Translations under genes and position numbers: made by a program
The notes under the pieces: model-generated
Database searches by the model: none
The model's input: the letters and a program-made list of their open reading frames with translations, nothing else
Told to the model about the DNA's origin: nothing
From: an uncultured Erysipelotrichaceae bacterium
Lineage (GTDB): Bacteria > Bacillota_I > Bacilli_A > Erysipelotrichales > Erysipelotrichaceae
Assembly: GCA_944327105.1 (NCBI GenBank)
Contig: CALVGN010000053.1
Span: 1 to 33,988 of the forward strand
Direction: 5' to 3'
Length of the DNA: 33,988 bases
Shown here: positions 16,770 through 26,104 of the stretch, in pieces
Layout: the number at the start of each line of letters is the position of its first letter
How positions within the stretch are numbered: the first letter of the stretch is position 1

Positions 16770-18314
16770 CTACTCGGCGAAGGAAATGTTTTTCAGTTCG
16801 AAAATATCGATCGGATAGGTTTCAAAACCCGTCACACTGCTGTCCATCACATACAGACTGATCGGATCCTGAATGTAATAGGCCGGTACTTCTTCGGCCA
16901 GGATCATCTGGATATCCTGGATCATCTGGGTGCGCAATGCTTCATCGGTGGTCGTACGATATTCACTGAGCAGCTGATCGACGCGTTCATTGGAATAATT
17001 GAAGTAATTTTCGGCCGAATCGGAAGCATAGCGGGCCAGCCAGACATACGGATCCAGCCGTCCGGTGTGACCGACCACCGTCAGATCATAATTGCGGCCA
17101 TTGTAGACATCAGAGAGCCATTCTGCCCATTCGATAATGTGGATATTGCAGGTAACGCCCACCTGATCCAATGAATCGGCAATGACCTGTCCGGCATTGA
17201 CATACATCTGATAGTTTTTCGGCAAGTACATCTCAAGGGTCAACCCATCGCCATATCCGGCTTCTTCCAATAAGGCTTTGGCACCTTCCGGATCGTAGGG
17301 ATAGGTATCGTTGCAATCGATATATTCTTTCATGACGATCGGATAATGGGAACCGATTTTTTCACCATAACCCCACCATACGGTATCGATCAAAGCATCC
17401 TTGTCCACTGCCATATTGATGGCCTGACGCACACGCAGATCGCTTAATGCTTCATTATCCAGATTCATTGCCATTAACTGCAATGAATTACCGGCACTTT
17501 GCAATACGGTATAGTCCGGATTGTCGATGAATGTATCGATCTGATCGGCCGAAACGGAGATGATATCCAGCTCACCATTTTGGAAAGCGGAAATCTGACT
17601 GGTGGCATCGGGCATGGTGATGAATTCAACATGGGCGATGCTGGGTTGATTCGGATAATCCGGATTGGCAGAGAGTTTCAATGTCTGCTGCGGTACCCAT
17701 TCATCCAATACATACGGACCGGTTCCAACCGGATCCGTTTTTAATGAATCGGCAACGGTAACATCCACAATGGCGCTCCAAGGATACGCAAAGCTGCTTA
17801 ATGCAGAAACATCCAATGTGGCAAAACTGAAGGTAATGGTGGTATCATCCACAACTTCGATATTGCTGATGTTGGCATAGTCGCTGCTGCGTGCACTGTC
17901 CGGGGACATCAAGCGTTCAAATGAAGCTTTGACAGCATTGGCATCGGCCGGATTGCCATTGGAAAAAACGGCGCCTTCACGCAAATGGAAGGTAATGGAC
18001 ATCCCATCTTCTGCCGGTTCATAGCTGTCGGCTAAAGCTGGAATAATATTGCCTTCAGTATCCACGGTTACCAACGGTTCATAGATATTGTTGGTGATCT
18101 GGAAGGTGGAAGCGGATGTGGTCATGTGGGGATCCAGACCATCGGGATCGGTGGACATGGCCATACGCAGCGTATCCCGCACTTCCGTAACTGGCGCTTC
18201 GCTGCTTGCAGCGTCGCTGGTCGGGGAGGCGGATGGGACACTGTCCTGATCCACACAGCCGGCTAAGGGCAACAGCAGTGTCAGGGCAGTGAACAGTTGT
18301 TTCACTCGTTTCAT
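16770..18314 (-). CDS. oppA: ABC transporter solute-binding lipoprotein, family 5 (OppA/DppA/NikA-like)
   Basis: A 514-residue SBP_bac_5 protein. The lipobox is LAGC (Cys20) followed by a Ser/Thr/Pro-rich linker. The family N-terminal pattern LRMAMSTDPDGLDPHMTTSAST and the block ITNNIYEPLVTVDTEGNIIPALADS are clear. VGTGPYVLDEW and DLRVRQAINMAVDKDALI are further signatures. The ribosome site is GAGGAAAG. As the first gene of the operon it sets the transporter's specificity; peptide is the default guess, but nickel or another solute cannot be excluded from sequence alone. Confidence 0.93.
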   Translation of the reverse strand: MKRVKQLFTALTLLLPLAGCVDQDSVPSASPTSDAASSEAPVTEVRDTLRMAMSTDPDGLDPHMTTSASTFQITNNIYEPLVTVDTEGNIIPALADSYEPAEDGMSITFHLREGAVFSNGNPADANAVKASFERLMSPDSARSSDYANISNIEVVDDTTITFSFATLDVSALSSFAYPWSAIVDVTVADSLKTDPVGTGPYVLDEWVPQQTLKLSANPDYPNQPSIAHVEFITMPDATSQISAFQNGELDIISVSADQIDTFIDNPDYTVLQSAGNSLQLMAMNLDNEALSDLRVRQAINMAVDKDALIDTVWWGYGEKIGSHYPIVMKEYIDCNDTYPYDPEGAKALLEEAGYGDGLTLEMYLPKNYQMYVNAGQVIADSLDQVGVTCNIHIIEWAEWLSDVYNGRNYDLTVVGHTGRLDPYVWLARYASDSAENYFNYSNERVDQLLSEYRTTTDEALRTQMIQDIQMILAEEVPAYYIQDPISLYVMDSSVTGFETYPIDIFELKNISFAE

Positions 18315-18344
18315 AACTTTCCTCTATTCCTCTTTCGGTTTTAA

Positions 18345-18374
18345 AGCATAATGATGCAGTATTAGTGCAAACAA
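18345..18374 (-). promoter_or_regulatory. Possible promoter of the opp operon
   Basis: On the minus strand a TTGTTT (18369-18374) and a TATGCT (18345-18350) are 18 bases apart, 30 bases before the oppA start. Both boxes are only moderate matches. Apart from this and the glycosyltransferase terminator nothing else was seen in the 184-base gap 18315-18498. Confidence 0.35.
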
Positions 18375-18447
18375 CGAAGTGGGATAAAAGGATGTAAAGA
18401 ATTGATGGGTTTTGTTAAATCCATTCATGCATAATTAAAGCCATGTT

Positions 18448-18480
18448 AAAACCCGGCAGATTTTTACAATCTGCCGGGTT
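18448..18480 (-). terminator. Terminator of the GT2 glycosyltransferase gene
   Basis: Perfect 13-base arms (18450-18462 and 18468-18480) with a 5-base loop lie 18 bases past the stop codon and exit on the minus strand into a short T-run (TTTTAAC). Confidence 0.85.
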
Positions 18481-18498
18481 ATAGATCCATTATTCGAA

Positions 18499-19470
18499 TC
18501 ACTCATCCTGGTGGATAGCATGATCAATGGTATTATCTGAAAAGATAAACCGAGGACGATGTTTGGTTTCCATGTAGATCTTGCCGATATATTCACCCAA
18601 TACGCCGATGCATAATAACTGGATACCGCTGACAAAACACAATATGGCGACCATGCTGGTCCAACCCGTAATGGTTGAACCAAGGAAATAGGTGATCAAG
18701 GACCATAATAATCCAATAAACGAAATCAATGATATGACCATTCCCAATAATGAGATCAATTGCAATGGTTTGACCGATAATGAGGTGATCCCATCCATCG
18801 CCAGACCCAGCATTTTACTGAATGGATAATGGCTTTCACCGGCAATACGTTTGGCACGGGCATAAAAGACACTGGTACTTTTAAAGCCCACCATCGGTAC
18901 CATGCCTCGAAGATAGATATTGACTTCTTTGAAGTGGCTCAAACCATCCAAAGCTTTGCTGCTCATCAATCGATAATCGGCATGGTTGTAGATCACCTTG
19001 GCGCCCATGCTGTTCAATAATTTATAAAACGATTGCGCGCTAAAGCGTTTGAACCAGGAGTCAGTGGTGCGATCATTGCGAACACCATAGACGATATCAC
19101 AACCATTTTGATACTGTTGGATCATTTCATCCATGGCATCCAGATCATCCTGACCATCACAATCGATGCTGATGGTCACATCACAATATTTTCTTACGGT
19201 CATCAAACCGCCTAAAAGGGCGTTTTGATGCCCACGGTTGCGTGATCCTTTCAATCCATGATAGTGGATGGGATCTTTTTGATGGAAGGATTGGATCAAT
19301 TCCCAGGTTTGATCCGTGGATCCATCATCGATGAATAAGATGAAGCTTTCTTGGTTTAGACCATAGGTGGAGATCAAGTGATTGAGTTTGTCTAAAAACA
19401 TCCCTGCTGTGGTGGGCAATACTTTAGCTTCGTTATAACAGGGAATGACAATGGCTAATTTGGTTTCCAT
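18499..19470 (-). CDS. Membrane-anchored GT2 glycosyltransferase (GtrB/DPM1-like)
   Basis: A 323-residue protein. The N-terminal GT-A domain has IVIPCYNEA (8-16), FIDDGSTD (46-53) and the metal-binding SIDCDGQDD (DxD-type, 101-109). Two C-terminal TM segments (about 235-260 and 270-295) end in the GtrB/YkcC-like LGEYIGKIYMETKHRPRF. Such enzymes load a sugar onto undecaprenyl phosphate at the inner face of the membrane. The divergent polytopic gene at 19528 is a plausible acceptor-side partner. No ribosome site precedes the ATG; a TATACT box sits 7 bases upstream, suggesting a leaderless transcript. Confidence 0.92.
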   Translation of the reverse strand: METKLAIVIPCYNEAKVLPTTAGMFLDKLNHLISTYGLNQESFILFIDDGSTDQTWELIQSFHQKDPIHYHGLKGSRNRGHQNALLGGLMTVRKYCDVTISIDCDGQDDLDAMDEMIQQYQNGCDIVYGVRNDRTTDSWFKRFSAQSFYKLLNSMGAKVIYNHADYRLMSSKALDGLSHFKEVNIYLRGMVPMVGFKSTSVFYARAKRIAGESHYPFSKMLGLAMDGITSLSVKPLQLISLLGMVISLISFIGLLWSLITYFLGSTITGWTSMVAILCFVSGIQLLCIGVLGEYIGKIYMETKHRPRFIFSDNTIDHAIHQDE

Positions 19471-19477
19471 GGATGTT

Positions 19478-19506
19478 AGTATAAACCATCCATGGTCAAA
19501 CCATAA
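19478..19506 (-). promoter_or_regulatory. Predicted leaderless promoter of GT2 gene
   Basis: On the minus strand TTATGG (19501-19506), a 17-base spacer and TATACT (19478-19483) end 7 bases before the ATG. Transcription would start at or next to the start codon. The TGGTCAAACCA palindrome (19493-19503) overlaps it. Confidence 0.5.
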
Positions 19507-19521
19507 AGGATTGCGTAAAAT
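19493..19521 (+). promoter_or_regulatory. Predicted leaderless promoter of the polytopic membrane protein
   Basis: TGGTCA (19493-19498, 4 of 6 matches to the -35 consensus) is followed after 17 bases by TAAAAT (19516-19521), 6 bases before the ATG. The -35 lies in a TGGTCAAACCA palindrome shared with the opposing promoter. Confidence 0.45.
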
Positions 19522-19527
19522 AAAGCC

Positions 19528-21171
19528 ATGAGTTTATCCAGATATCAACATTGGTTAGGCAGTAAACGAGTACAGTGGTTTGGCATCGGTTTATTGGTTT
19601 TAGTATTGCTATTATGGTTATTACCACCCCGATATGCATCCAATGATGATATGAATTTATTGTTTTTGACCAATGGTGGATTAAGTTATCCCACCAGTTA
19701 TCTGGTATATACCAATGTAGTATTGGGCAGTATCATCAAACATTGTTTTATGGTGATCCCCACGCTCAACTGGTTTACGGTATGGACTTTATTGGTCTTT
19801 ATCATCGTATTCTATGGTTTTACCATCCAATACTTGGATCATCATTCCATTTATTTACTGATCTTATTTGAAATTTCATTATATTTTGTCTTGATCCATT
19901 CCTATAACTACACCACCATGGCTATTGGTATTACATTATTGGCTGGGTTTGGTTTATACCATAAATTGAAAACCAATCCTTTGGATTGGTTATGGATCAT
20001 CACCTACTGTGTTTGTTTTATTTATGCATTCTGGTTACGGTATGATTCGTTTTTACTGGGTGCATTGATGTTATCCCCATGGTATGTTCCATTATTGATC
20101 GATCTGGTTGCCAAAAGATCATATAAGCTGATCATTACGGGTTTGACCACCTTGAGCTTGATCGGTATCAGTTATGGTATTGACCAATGGATCGGATCAA
20201 ATGATCAATATGATCGCTACCATGCGTATGAATCCATATTGCATACCATCAACGATTATGAATACATTGACGATTATTCCACCAAATATGCAGATCATTC
20301 ACATTTTTATGTCAATCAAGGCATATCGGTCAATACATTCGATCTATTGCGTCATTATACCTATGCCGATCCGGATTTCTTTACGCTGCAGCGTTTGAGT
20401 GCCATCGCCGATTATATTGAAACCACCGCATTCCAACCGGATCAATATGACTCTAAAATCGGGATGTATATGGCTTCACCATTGCATCTGGTATGGATGG
20501 GATTATTAGTGTTGACCAGCGTGATTTTAATGATCTATCCCATGGATAAACATGATAAAATCATGGCCTTTGTATCCATTGGTTTGGCCATCGTAGTGAT
20601 CTTGGTCTTGATTTATCTCAATCGAATACCTGATCGGGTCGGATCCGCATTACCATTATTACTGATTCTTCTATTGATCAAAGATACGCGCACGGATGCA
20701 TTCCATTTATCATTGCATTATCTGGTTTATGGTCTGATCATCTTATATGGATTTACCCAGTATTCACCGATTTCAAAAGTGGTTGAAACCACCTGGATAT
20801 CGGATATCAACACATTGAACAAAGATCAGGACCATATTTATCTTTATGATGGGTTTTCACCATTGATGCGTCAGACGTTTGACTTCAACTTCATCCATCT
20901 TGATGTCCCTTCCATCAACAATACGTATCGCTTAGGTGGATGGTTATACCAATTACCCGCCAATGAAAATATCCTAACGGTCAATGGGATCACCAATCCG
21001 TTTGTGGCGTTACTCACCGATCCCACTGTTCTACTGGCGTCCAACGATAATGGTGCACAACGGATATTGCTGTATTTGCAAGAACACTATGACCCAACTG
21101 CCACGGCGACCTTGGTCGAATCATACGATAATTTCAATATCTATGCATTTACTGGTTCAACCATAGCATGA
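19528..21171 (+). CDS. Polytopic membrane protein, possible GT-C glycosyltransferase
   Basis: A 547-residue protein with about 10-12 hydrophobic segments, the first at 16-32. The first outside loop has PPRYASNDDMN; paired acidic residues there are typical of GT-C enzymes that take sugar from a lipid carrier. The C-terminal 150 residues (from about 410) are soluble and probably extracytoplasmic. No family was recognised with certainty. The divergent GtrB-like enzyme would supply polyprenyl-phosphate sugar, so transfer to a cell-surface polymer is a reasonable inference. There is no ribosome site, and a -10 box sits 6 bases from the ATG. Confidence 0.8.
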   Translation: MSLSRYQHWLGSKRVQWFGIGLLVLVLLLWLLPPRYASNDDMNLLFLTNGGLSYPTSYLVYTNVVLGSIIKHCFMVIPTLNWFTVWTLLVFIIVFYGFTIQYLDHHSIYLLILFEISLYFVLIHSYNYTTMAIGITLLAGFGLYHKLKTNPLDWLWIITYCVCFIYAFWLRYDSFLLGALMLSPWYVPLLIDLVAKRSYKLIITGLTTLSLIGISYGIDQWIGSNDQYDRYHAYESILHTINDYEYIDDYSTKYADHSHFYVNQGISVNTFDLLRHYTYADPDFFTLQRLSAIADYIETTAFQPDQYDSKIGMYMASPLHLVWMGLLVLTSVILMIYPMDKHDKIMAFVSIGLAIVVILVLIYLNRIPDRVGSALPLLLILLLIKDTRTDAFHLSLHYLVYGLIILYGFTQYSPISKVVETTWISDINTLNKDQDHIYLYDGFSPLMRQTFDFNFIHLDVPSINNTYRLGGWLYQLPANENILTVNGITNPFVALLTDPTVLLASNDNGAQRILLYLQEHYDPTATATLVESYDNFNIYAFTGSTIA

Positions 21172-21198
21172 TACCCAGTATCAATAAGGAGATAGTTG

Positions 21199-22749
21199 AT
21201 GATCGAAAACAACACCATCCTCTTTGCCCGCAAAGGCAAAGACTATTCCGAAGGGATCTACCTCGATCCCAAAATGGCCAATCGCCATGGCTTTATCTGC
21301 GGTGCCACTGGTACCGGTAAAACCATCACCCTCAAAGTACTGGCCGAATCCTTTTCTTCCCTTGGCGTTCCTGTCTTTTTAGCCGATGTCAAAGGCGACC
21401 TTTCCGGCTTCATTCAACCCGCAACGGCAACGGAAGACATGCAACAACGCATGAGCAAATATCATCTCGATGCCGCTTCATTCCCCTTCCAAACTTATCC
21501 CACTCAGTTTTTCAACATTTATGGTGACCACGACATTCCTTTGCGTACCACCATTTCTGAAATGGGACCCCAGTTACTCAGTAGCATTTTGCATTTGAAT
21601 GACACCCAAACCGATGTTTTGTCCGTGGTCTTCAAGATCGCTGATGATCAAAAGTTGCTGTTGACCGATACCAAAGATTTGAAAGCCATGTTGAATTATG
21701 TCGGTGACAACCATGCCCAATTCAAAGGTGACTATGGCAATATCCCGACTCAATCAACAGCTGCGATTATCCGTGCCATCGTGGCACTGGAAAGCGAAGG
21801 TGCGGACACGTTCTTTGGTGAACCGGCCATCAACGTGACGGACTTCTTTACCACTGGTGCAAATGGTTATGGCCAGATCAACGTACTGGACAGTTCCGTA
21901 TTGGTCAATAAACCACATTTATACAGTGCATTCATGCTCTATCTGTTGTCTGAGTTATATGAAACGCTACCTGAAGTCGGTGATATGGATAAACCACGCC
22001 TGGTCTTCTTCTTTGATGAAGCCCACCTGTTATTCGACAATGCCGATGAAGCATTGGTCGAACGCATCGAACAGATGATCAAACTGATCCGCTCCAAAGG
22101 TGTCGGTGTCTATTTCGTTACGCAATCCCCACGTGATATCCCGGATGCGATCCTTGCCCAATTGGGAAATAAGATCCAACATGCATTGCGCGCTTATACC
22201 CCGAAAGAAAAGAAAGCCATCAAAGCCTGTGCGGAATCGTTCCGTGAAAATCCGGCATTCGATACTGAGGAATTATTGCAAAACCTGGGTATCGGGGAAG
22301 CCGTGGTCTCCACATTGGATGAAGAAGGTGTGCCATCCATGGCTGAACATGCCTTCATTTTGCCGCCTCAGTCATTGATGGGCGCCGCGGATGCCACAGT
22401 CAAACAACAGACCATCAATGCAAGCAATTTATTTGTCAAATACAGTACCCCGACAGATCCCGACAGTGCCTATGAATTCTTGACCCGCATGCAGCTCCAG
22501 CAACAACAACACGCTGAAGCATTGAAAGCGCAGCAAGAAGCGGAAAAAGCCGCTGAAAAGGCGCAAGCGGCCCAACAGAAGGCGATGGCTAAAGCCATCA
22601 AATCTGTAGGCAATACCGCTACCGGTACGATCGGTCGTGAAATCGGCAATATGCTTGGCGGAACATTTGGAAGTTTTGGTAAAAAACTCGGTGGTAACGT
22701 CGGTGCATCATTGGCCCGTAACCTGTTTGGAACCTTATTCAAAAAATAG
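21199..22749 (+). CDS. HerA-like ATPase, DUF853 (YjgR) family
   Basis: 516 residues from the ATG at 21199, 7 bases after AAGGAG; an in-frame TTG just before is rejected. Walker A is GATGTGKT (35-42) and Walker B is LVFFFDEAHLLF. FLADVKGDLSGF and FVTQSPRDIPDAILAQLGNKIQHALRAYTPKEKKA are family hallmarks. The C-terminal 90 residues are a Gln/Ala/Lys-rich coiled coil followed by a Gly-rich tail (GREIGNMLGGTFGSFGKKLGG). The family is related to HerA/FtsK motor ATPases; its cellular role is not well defined. It lies 27 bases after the membrane protein gene and ends at a terminator. Confidence 0.92.
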   Translation: MIENNTILFARKGKDYSEGIYLDPKMANRHGFICGATGTGKTITLKVLAESFSSLGVPVFLADVKGDLSGFIQPATATEDMQQRMSKYHLDAASFPFQTYPTQFFNIYGDHDIPLRTTISEMGPQLLSSILHLNDTQTDVLSVVFKIADDQKLLLTDTKDLKAMLNYVGDNHAQFKGDYGNIPTQSTAAIIRAIVALESEGADTFFGEPAINVTDFFTTGANGYGQINVLDSSVLVNKPHLYSAFMLYLLSELYETLPEVGDMDKPRLVFFFDEAHLLFDNADEALVERIEQMIKLIRSKGVGVYFVTQSPRDIPDAILAQLGNKIQHALRAYTPKEKKAIKACAESFRENPAFDTEELLQNLGIGEAVVSTLDEEGVPSMAEHAFILPPQSLMGAADATVKQQTINASNLFVKYSTPTDPDSAYEFLTRMQLQQQQHAEALKAQQEAEKAAEKAQAAQQKAMAKAIKSVGNTATGTIGREIGNMLGGTFGSFGKKLGGNVGASLARNLFGTLFKK

Positions 22750-22769
22750 AAATTGTACGCGTACACGTC

Positions 22770-22797
22770 AAAAGGGAAGCCAGTGCTTCCCTTTTTT
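22770..22797. terminator. Terminator after the DUF853 gene, probably bidirectional
   Basis: Perfect 11-base arms (22770-22780 and 22785-22795, AAAAGGGAAGC/GCTTCCCTTTT) with loop CAGT, giving a T-run in either direction. It serves the plus-strand ATPase and probably also the convergent AAA gene ending at 22839. Confidence 0.88.
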
Positions 22798-22838
22798 ATG
22801 TTTTATGTCATTGGATACGGGTTGGTTTGTCCATTGAA

Positions 22839-24854
22839 TCAATCATCATGAGAAAGATCAAAATCTTCCTTCAACAACACATCCATCGCTGCATTGGGAT
22901 CTTTCAATACACGCTGGGAGGCATGCAAAATGGCTTCTTCCACTACATTGCGGGATAGACGGCCATTCCCGCTTCCTTTAGAGTCCTTGGCTTGCGCCAG
23001 TTCAAAATACTGCATCAAAGCCTCATCGGCCTGAGAATCGATTTTATAATCTTGACCTTTGGCGATGGATTTGGCAATCGCTAACAATTCCTCACTGGTA
23101 TAGTCCGGGAATTCGATGATCTGGGGAAAACGGGATTTCAAACCACTGTTGGCATCCAAAAATGTTTTCATCTCTTCGGTATAACCTGCCAGGATCACGA
23201 TCAGATCATCCCGATAATCTTCCATGGCTTTGACCAATGTATCAATGGCTTCCAATCCAAAGGAATCATCTTTGCCACGGAACAAGGCATACGCTTCGTC
23301 AATGAACAAAACACCACCCAGTGCACTTTTGACCACGCTCATGGTTTGCGGTGCGGTATGACCAACATATTGGCCGACCAGATCACCTCGGGTCACTTCG
23401 ATCAATTGACCTTTGCTCAACACACCAATCGCTTTCATATATCGGCTGATCAAACGGGCAATGGTGGTCTTTCCTGTTCCTGGGTTGCCGGTGAAGACCA
23501 TATGCATATTGACTTCACTGGCTTTAAAGCCTTGTTTAGCTCGCAGTTGCTGAGCAGACAGATTATCTTTCAATGCACGGATATAGGCTTTGACATCCGA
23601 CAGGCCAACGATTTCATTGAGTTCGGATTCGATCTCCGCGATCGCTTTGGTATTGCTGATTTGGGCATACGTATAGTCATTATTCCCGTTAAGGGCATGG
23701 ACTTTATTATCCACTACCGTCAAATGGACCGCTGTTTCGGAATGGATCTTGTTTTCCAAAAATAACTGGACCACAAAAGATTTAAGGTCATCCAGAGCAA
23801 CCTGCAACGAATCGATACCATTGGCCGGAATGTATTGATCCCTTAACCAAAAAATGAACGCATCGTCCCATCCCAGTTCAATATGATAATGTAATCGACA
23901 ATCGGTTTTGAACAAGTCCAGTTGGATATGCATCACTTTATCGATGGTTTCATCACTGTTGGACTTGAATTCGACCACATCCGGAACCATCTTGAAAAAA
24001 TCTGCACCAAAATAACCGGTCAATTTGCCGCGATTCATGGAAGTCATCAACACCAAATAGTGACCTTTAGCTTCCAATGAATCCACGGATTGTTGAACGA
24101 AACCACCGTTGGTTTCGATCAACTGCCCCTTGGAATTTTGAATATAGCGTTTGTTTAACAGAATTTTCCCCGTTGTCAGAAACTCACTGAGATAGCGCAG
24201 ATACAACGGATTGGCCTTTTCGAAGTTCTCGATAACGATGACGTTGCCTTCTTTATTGATGGCGGTGAAAATATCCTGGAAAAACAACGGTTCCTGGGAA
24301 TTAGAGGTATACCTCGAACAATCCAAAGTGGTATAGACTTTGCTGGTCAATAGGTTATGGCGTGTCAATTGAGTCAACACCACATCCAATGCATAGTGGC
24401 GACCACTGCCCTTGGGGCCCATTAAAACCATGGAGCCTTCATGGACATGGTGATACTGATCCACTAATAATGATCGACGAAACGCCACCATCATCTGGTA
24501 GATGGCTTCATCCTGGCCAAAGACTTTGGCACAAACTTCTTTTTGGATGGTGGAATAGATATCGAATTTAAGATCGGTAATCAGCGGATCGTTTGATTTG
24601 GTTTCAACCATAGTGGTTTGACCAAAGTCTTTTTTGGCATCAACAGTCAGTTTTTCGATCTTTTCATTCATATCCGCACGGGTATTGGCATCGATATAAG
24701 CATTCAGATTGGCACTCATGGCATTGACCTGATCCAGTAAATCGTGGATGCGACCATTGTCGAGCGTGGTTGAACCATTATTCCTTCTGGCAATCTTATC
24801 CTTATCCAGGATCTCATTCATCATTGCCTGGATCTCATCACTGCGATCACTCAT
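22839..24854 (-). CDS. Double-AAA protein: degenerate ClpB-like module fused to CbbX/SpoVK-like AAA
   Basis: A 671-residue protein. The first 90 residues are helical. Residues about 95-330 resemble a Clp-type AAA module (VFGQDEAIYQMM), but its Walker A is GPKGSGRH (146-153) without the GK[ST], and Walker B has EN (209-210) where DE is expected, so it probably does not hydrolyse ATP. Residues about 410-670 form an intact CbbX/SpoVK-type AAA: Walker A GNPGTGKT (456-463), pore-loop region VGQYVGHT, Walker B GVLFIDEAYAL, and sensor region SRFPQIIEFPDYT. It overlaps the upstream XpaC-like gene by 8 bases, so the two are coupled and may act together as a remodelling ATPase with a membrane anchor. 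Confidence 0.87.
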   Translation of the reverse strand: MSDRSDEIQAMMNEILDKDKIARRNNGSTTLDNGRIHDLLDQVNAMSANLNAYIDANTRADMNEKIEKLTVDAKKDFGQTTMVETKSNDPLITDLKFDIYSTIQKEVCAKVFGQDEAIYQMMVAFRRSLLVDQYHHVHEGSMVLMGPKGSGRHYALDVVLTQLTRHNLLTSKVYTTLDCSRYTSNSQEPLFFQDIFTAINKEGNVIVIENFEKANPLYLRYLSEFLTTGKILLNKRYIQNSKGQLIETNGGFVQQSVDSLEAKGHYLVLMTSMNRGKLTGYFGADFFKMVPDVVEFKSNSDETIDKVMHIQLDLFKTDCRLHYHIELGWDDAFIFWLRDQYIPANGIDSLQVALDDLKSFVVQLFLENKIHSETAVHLTVVDNKVHALNGNNDYTYAQISNTKAIAEIESELNEIVGLSDVKAYIRALKDNLSAQQLRAKQGFKASEVNMHMVFTGNPGTGKTTIARLISRYMKAIGVLSKGQLIEVTRGDLVGQYVGHTAPQTMSVVKSALGGVLFIDEAYALFRGKDDSFGLEAIDTLVKAMEDYRDDLIVILAGYTEEMKTFLDANSGLKSRFPQIIEFPDYTSEELLAIAKSIAKGQDYKIDSQADEALMQYFELAQAKDSKGSGNGRLSRNVVEEAILHASQRVLKDPNAAMDVLLKEDFDLSHDD

Positions 24855-25980
24855 GATGCTTTACTCCACTTTCCAGTTTGATATCACTGTCGGTTTTGAT
24901 CGTATCATTGATCTGATCGATCTTATCGTTGATACTCAACTTGATTTCTTCATCTTTCTTGAAGGCTTCCGCTTCATCGATCGATGGTTCCAATGTCAGT
25001 TTGATATCAGTATTATTGGCGGAAGCCACGGCTTTGCTTTTAGCTATATCCAGTTTAGCATCCGTGACCAAACCATCGTTTTTCAATAATGTTTCCAATG
25101 TATTCAAATCTGCATTGAGATTGATGAAATCTTCATCATTCATCTCATTGACGATGGTGACCATCGAATCATTGATGGTATCGATCACACTGGAAACTTT
25201 ATCCACCGTGGCATCATGATCCTGGTGCATGGTCTGATTCTGCAATTGATTGAACGATTCAAGAATATCCACCAACATCGGCATGTAGTAGTCATATAGT
25301 TTTTGGACACTGGTCAGATCCGAACCATCTCCTTTGGCCTGAAGCGTGCCGATCTGACGCAACAAACCCGCAGTGCGATCCAATTTTAAGGAAATGCGAT
25401 AATCCGGGATCTGATTATTCAGATCATCCACCTTACGTGCATATTGTTCCGCTTTGGAAAGCTGTTTGCTTTCGTGACGGGACACGCCTTTTTCATCGGT
25501 GACTTTAGTGGACTTACTTTGAGTTTTACGTTTTGAAAATTCAAGCAATGACTTGATGATTTTGTTGTATTCGGAAGGATGGCTTTGACCAAACTCATAC
25601 AAGGAGCACAGACGGGTATTTTCAAAATAGACATCCATGTCCTTGACGGAGCTGATTTCTCTGCGGGCACGGATGTTGAGTTGGGTGGTCACAGTATAGG
25701 AATCATTGCGGTCAAAATAGCTGTTCATGGCTTTGACCAAAGATTCTTCTTCTGCTTCCGTTAATGAACGGGCAGTATTGTAGACCACATCGGCATCGAT
25801 CACATCTGAATTTCCCCGACCATACCGTTTGTAGCGGCCTTGACGGCGGAATTCGTTGATTTTGTCATTGGTTCGGGTATTATTCCCATTGGATAAAAAG
25901 ATCAACAGCAGTCCGAGTATGAAAAACATCGGCGAAAACGTCACTACACCGAAGATTAATAAAACTATTCCAAATGTCAT
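24847..25980 (-). CDS. XpaC-like membrane protein (PF10112-type)
   Basis: A 377-residue protein. An N-terminal hydrophobic hairpin (residues 3-31) anchors it. A basic linker (FRRQGRYKRYGRGN) and a long charged, mostly helical region follow. The segment VQKLYDYYMPMLVDILESFNQL matches the YYLPTTLKLL-type signature of XpaC (5-bromo-4-chloroindolyl phosphate hydrolysis) proteins, a family of unclear function often found with TelA. No TelA gene is present; the coupled partner is the double-AAA protein. There is no ribosome site, and a TAATAT box lies 6 bases before the ATG. Confidence 0.68.
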   Translation of the reverse strand: MTFGIVLLIFGVVTFSPMFFILGLLLIFLSNGNNTRTNDKINEFRRQGRYKRYGRGNSDVIDADVVYNTARSLTEAEEESLVKAMNSYFDRNDSYTVTTQLNIRARREISSVKDMDVYFENTRLCSLYEFGQSHPSEYNKIIKSLLEFSKRKTQSKSTKVTDEKGVSRHESKQLSKAEQYARKVDDLNNQIPDYRISLKLDRTAGLLRQIGTLQAKGDGSDLTSVQKLYDYYMPMLVDILESFNQLQNQTMHQDHDATVDKVSSVIDTINDSMVTIVNEMNDEDFINLNADLNTLETLLKNDGLVTDAKLDIAKSKAVASANNTDIKLTLEPSIDEAEAFKKDEEIKLSINDKIDQINDTIKTDSDIKLESGVKHHE

Positions 25981-25986
25981 GGTTCA

Positions 25987-25997
25987 ATATTACACCA
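25987..25997 (-). promoter_or_regulatory. Predicted -10 region (leaderless) of the XpaC/AAA operon
   Basis: On the minus strand, TGGTGTAATAT ends 6 bases before the ATG. It can be read as TAATAT or as an extended -10 (TGG-TGTAAT). No good -35 is visible and no ribosome site lies between it and the start. Confidence 0.45.
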
Positions 25998-26104
25998 CAA
26001 TCGTTTTATTCTTTTATGGAACATCTGCAAATTAAAGGATTTGTTTTAAAAAATGAAAATCGTTTGAACCATGATCGATTTGCTTTCATGGATATACGGT
26101 GGTT

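Noticed and set aside
22754-22765. 12-base palindrome TGTACGCGTACA just after the DUF853 gene
   Set aside because: It is an isolated short palindrome beside a normal terminator with no second copy seen; no function can be supported.
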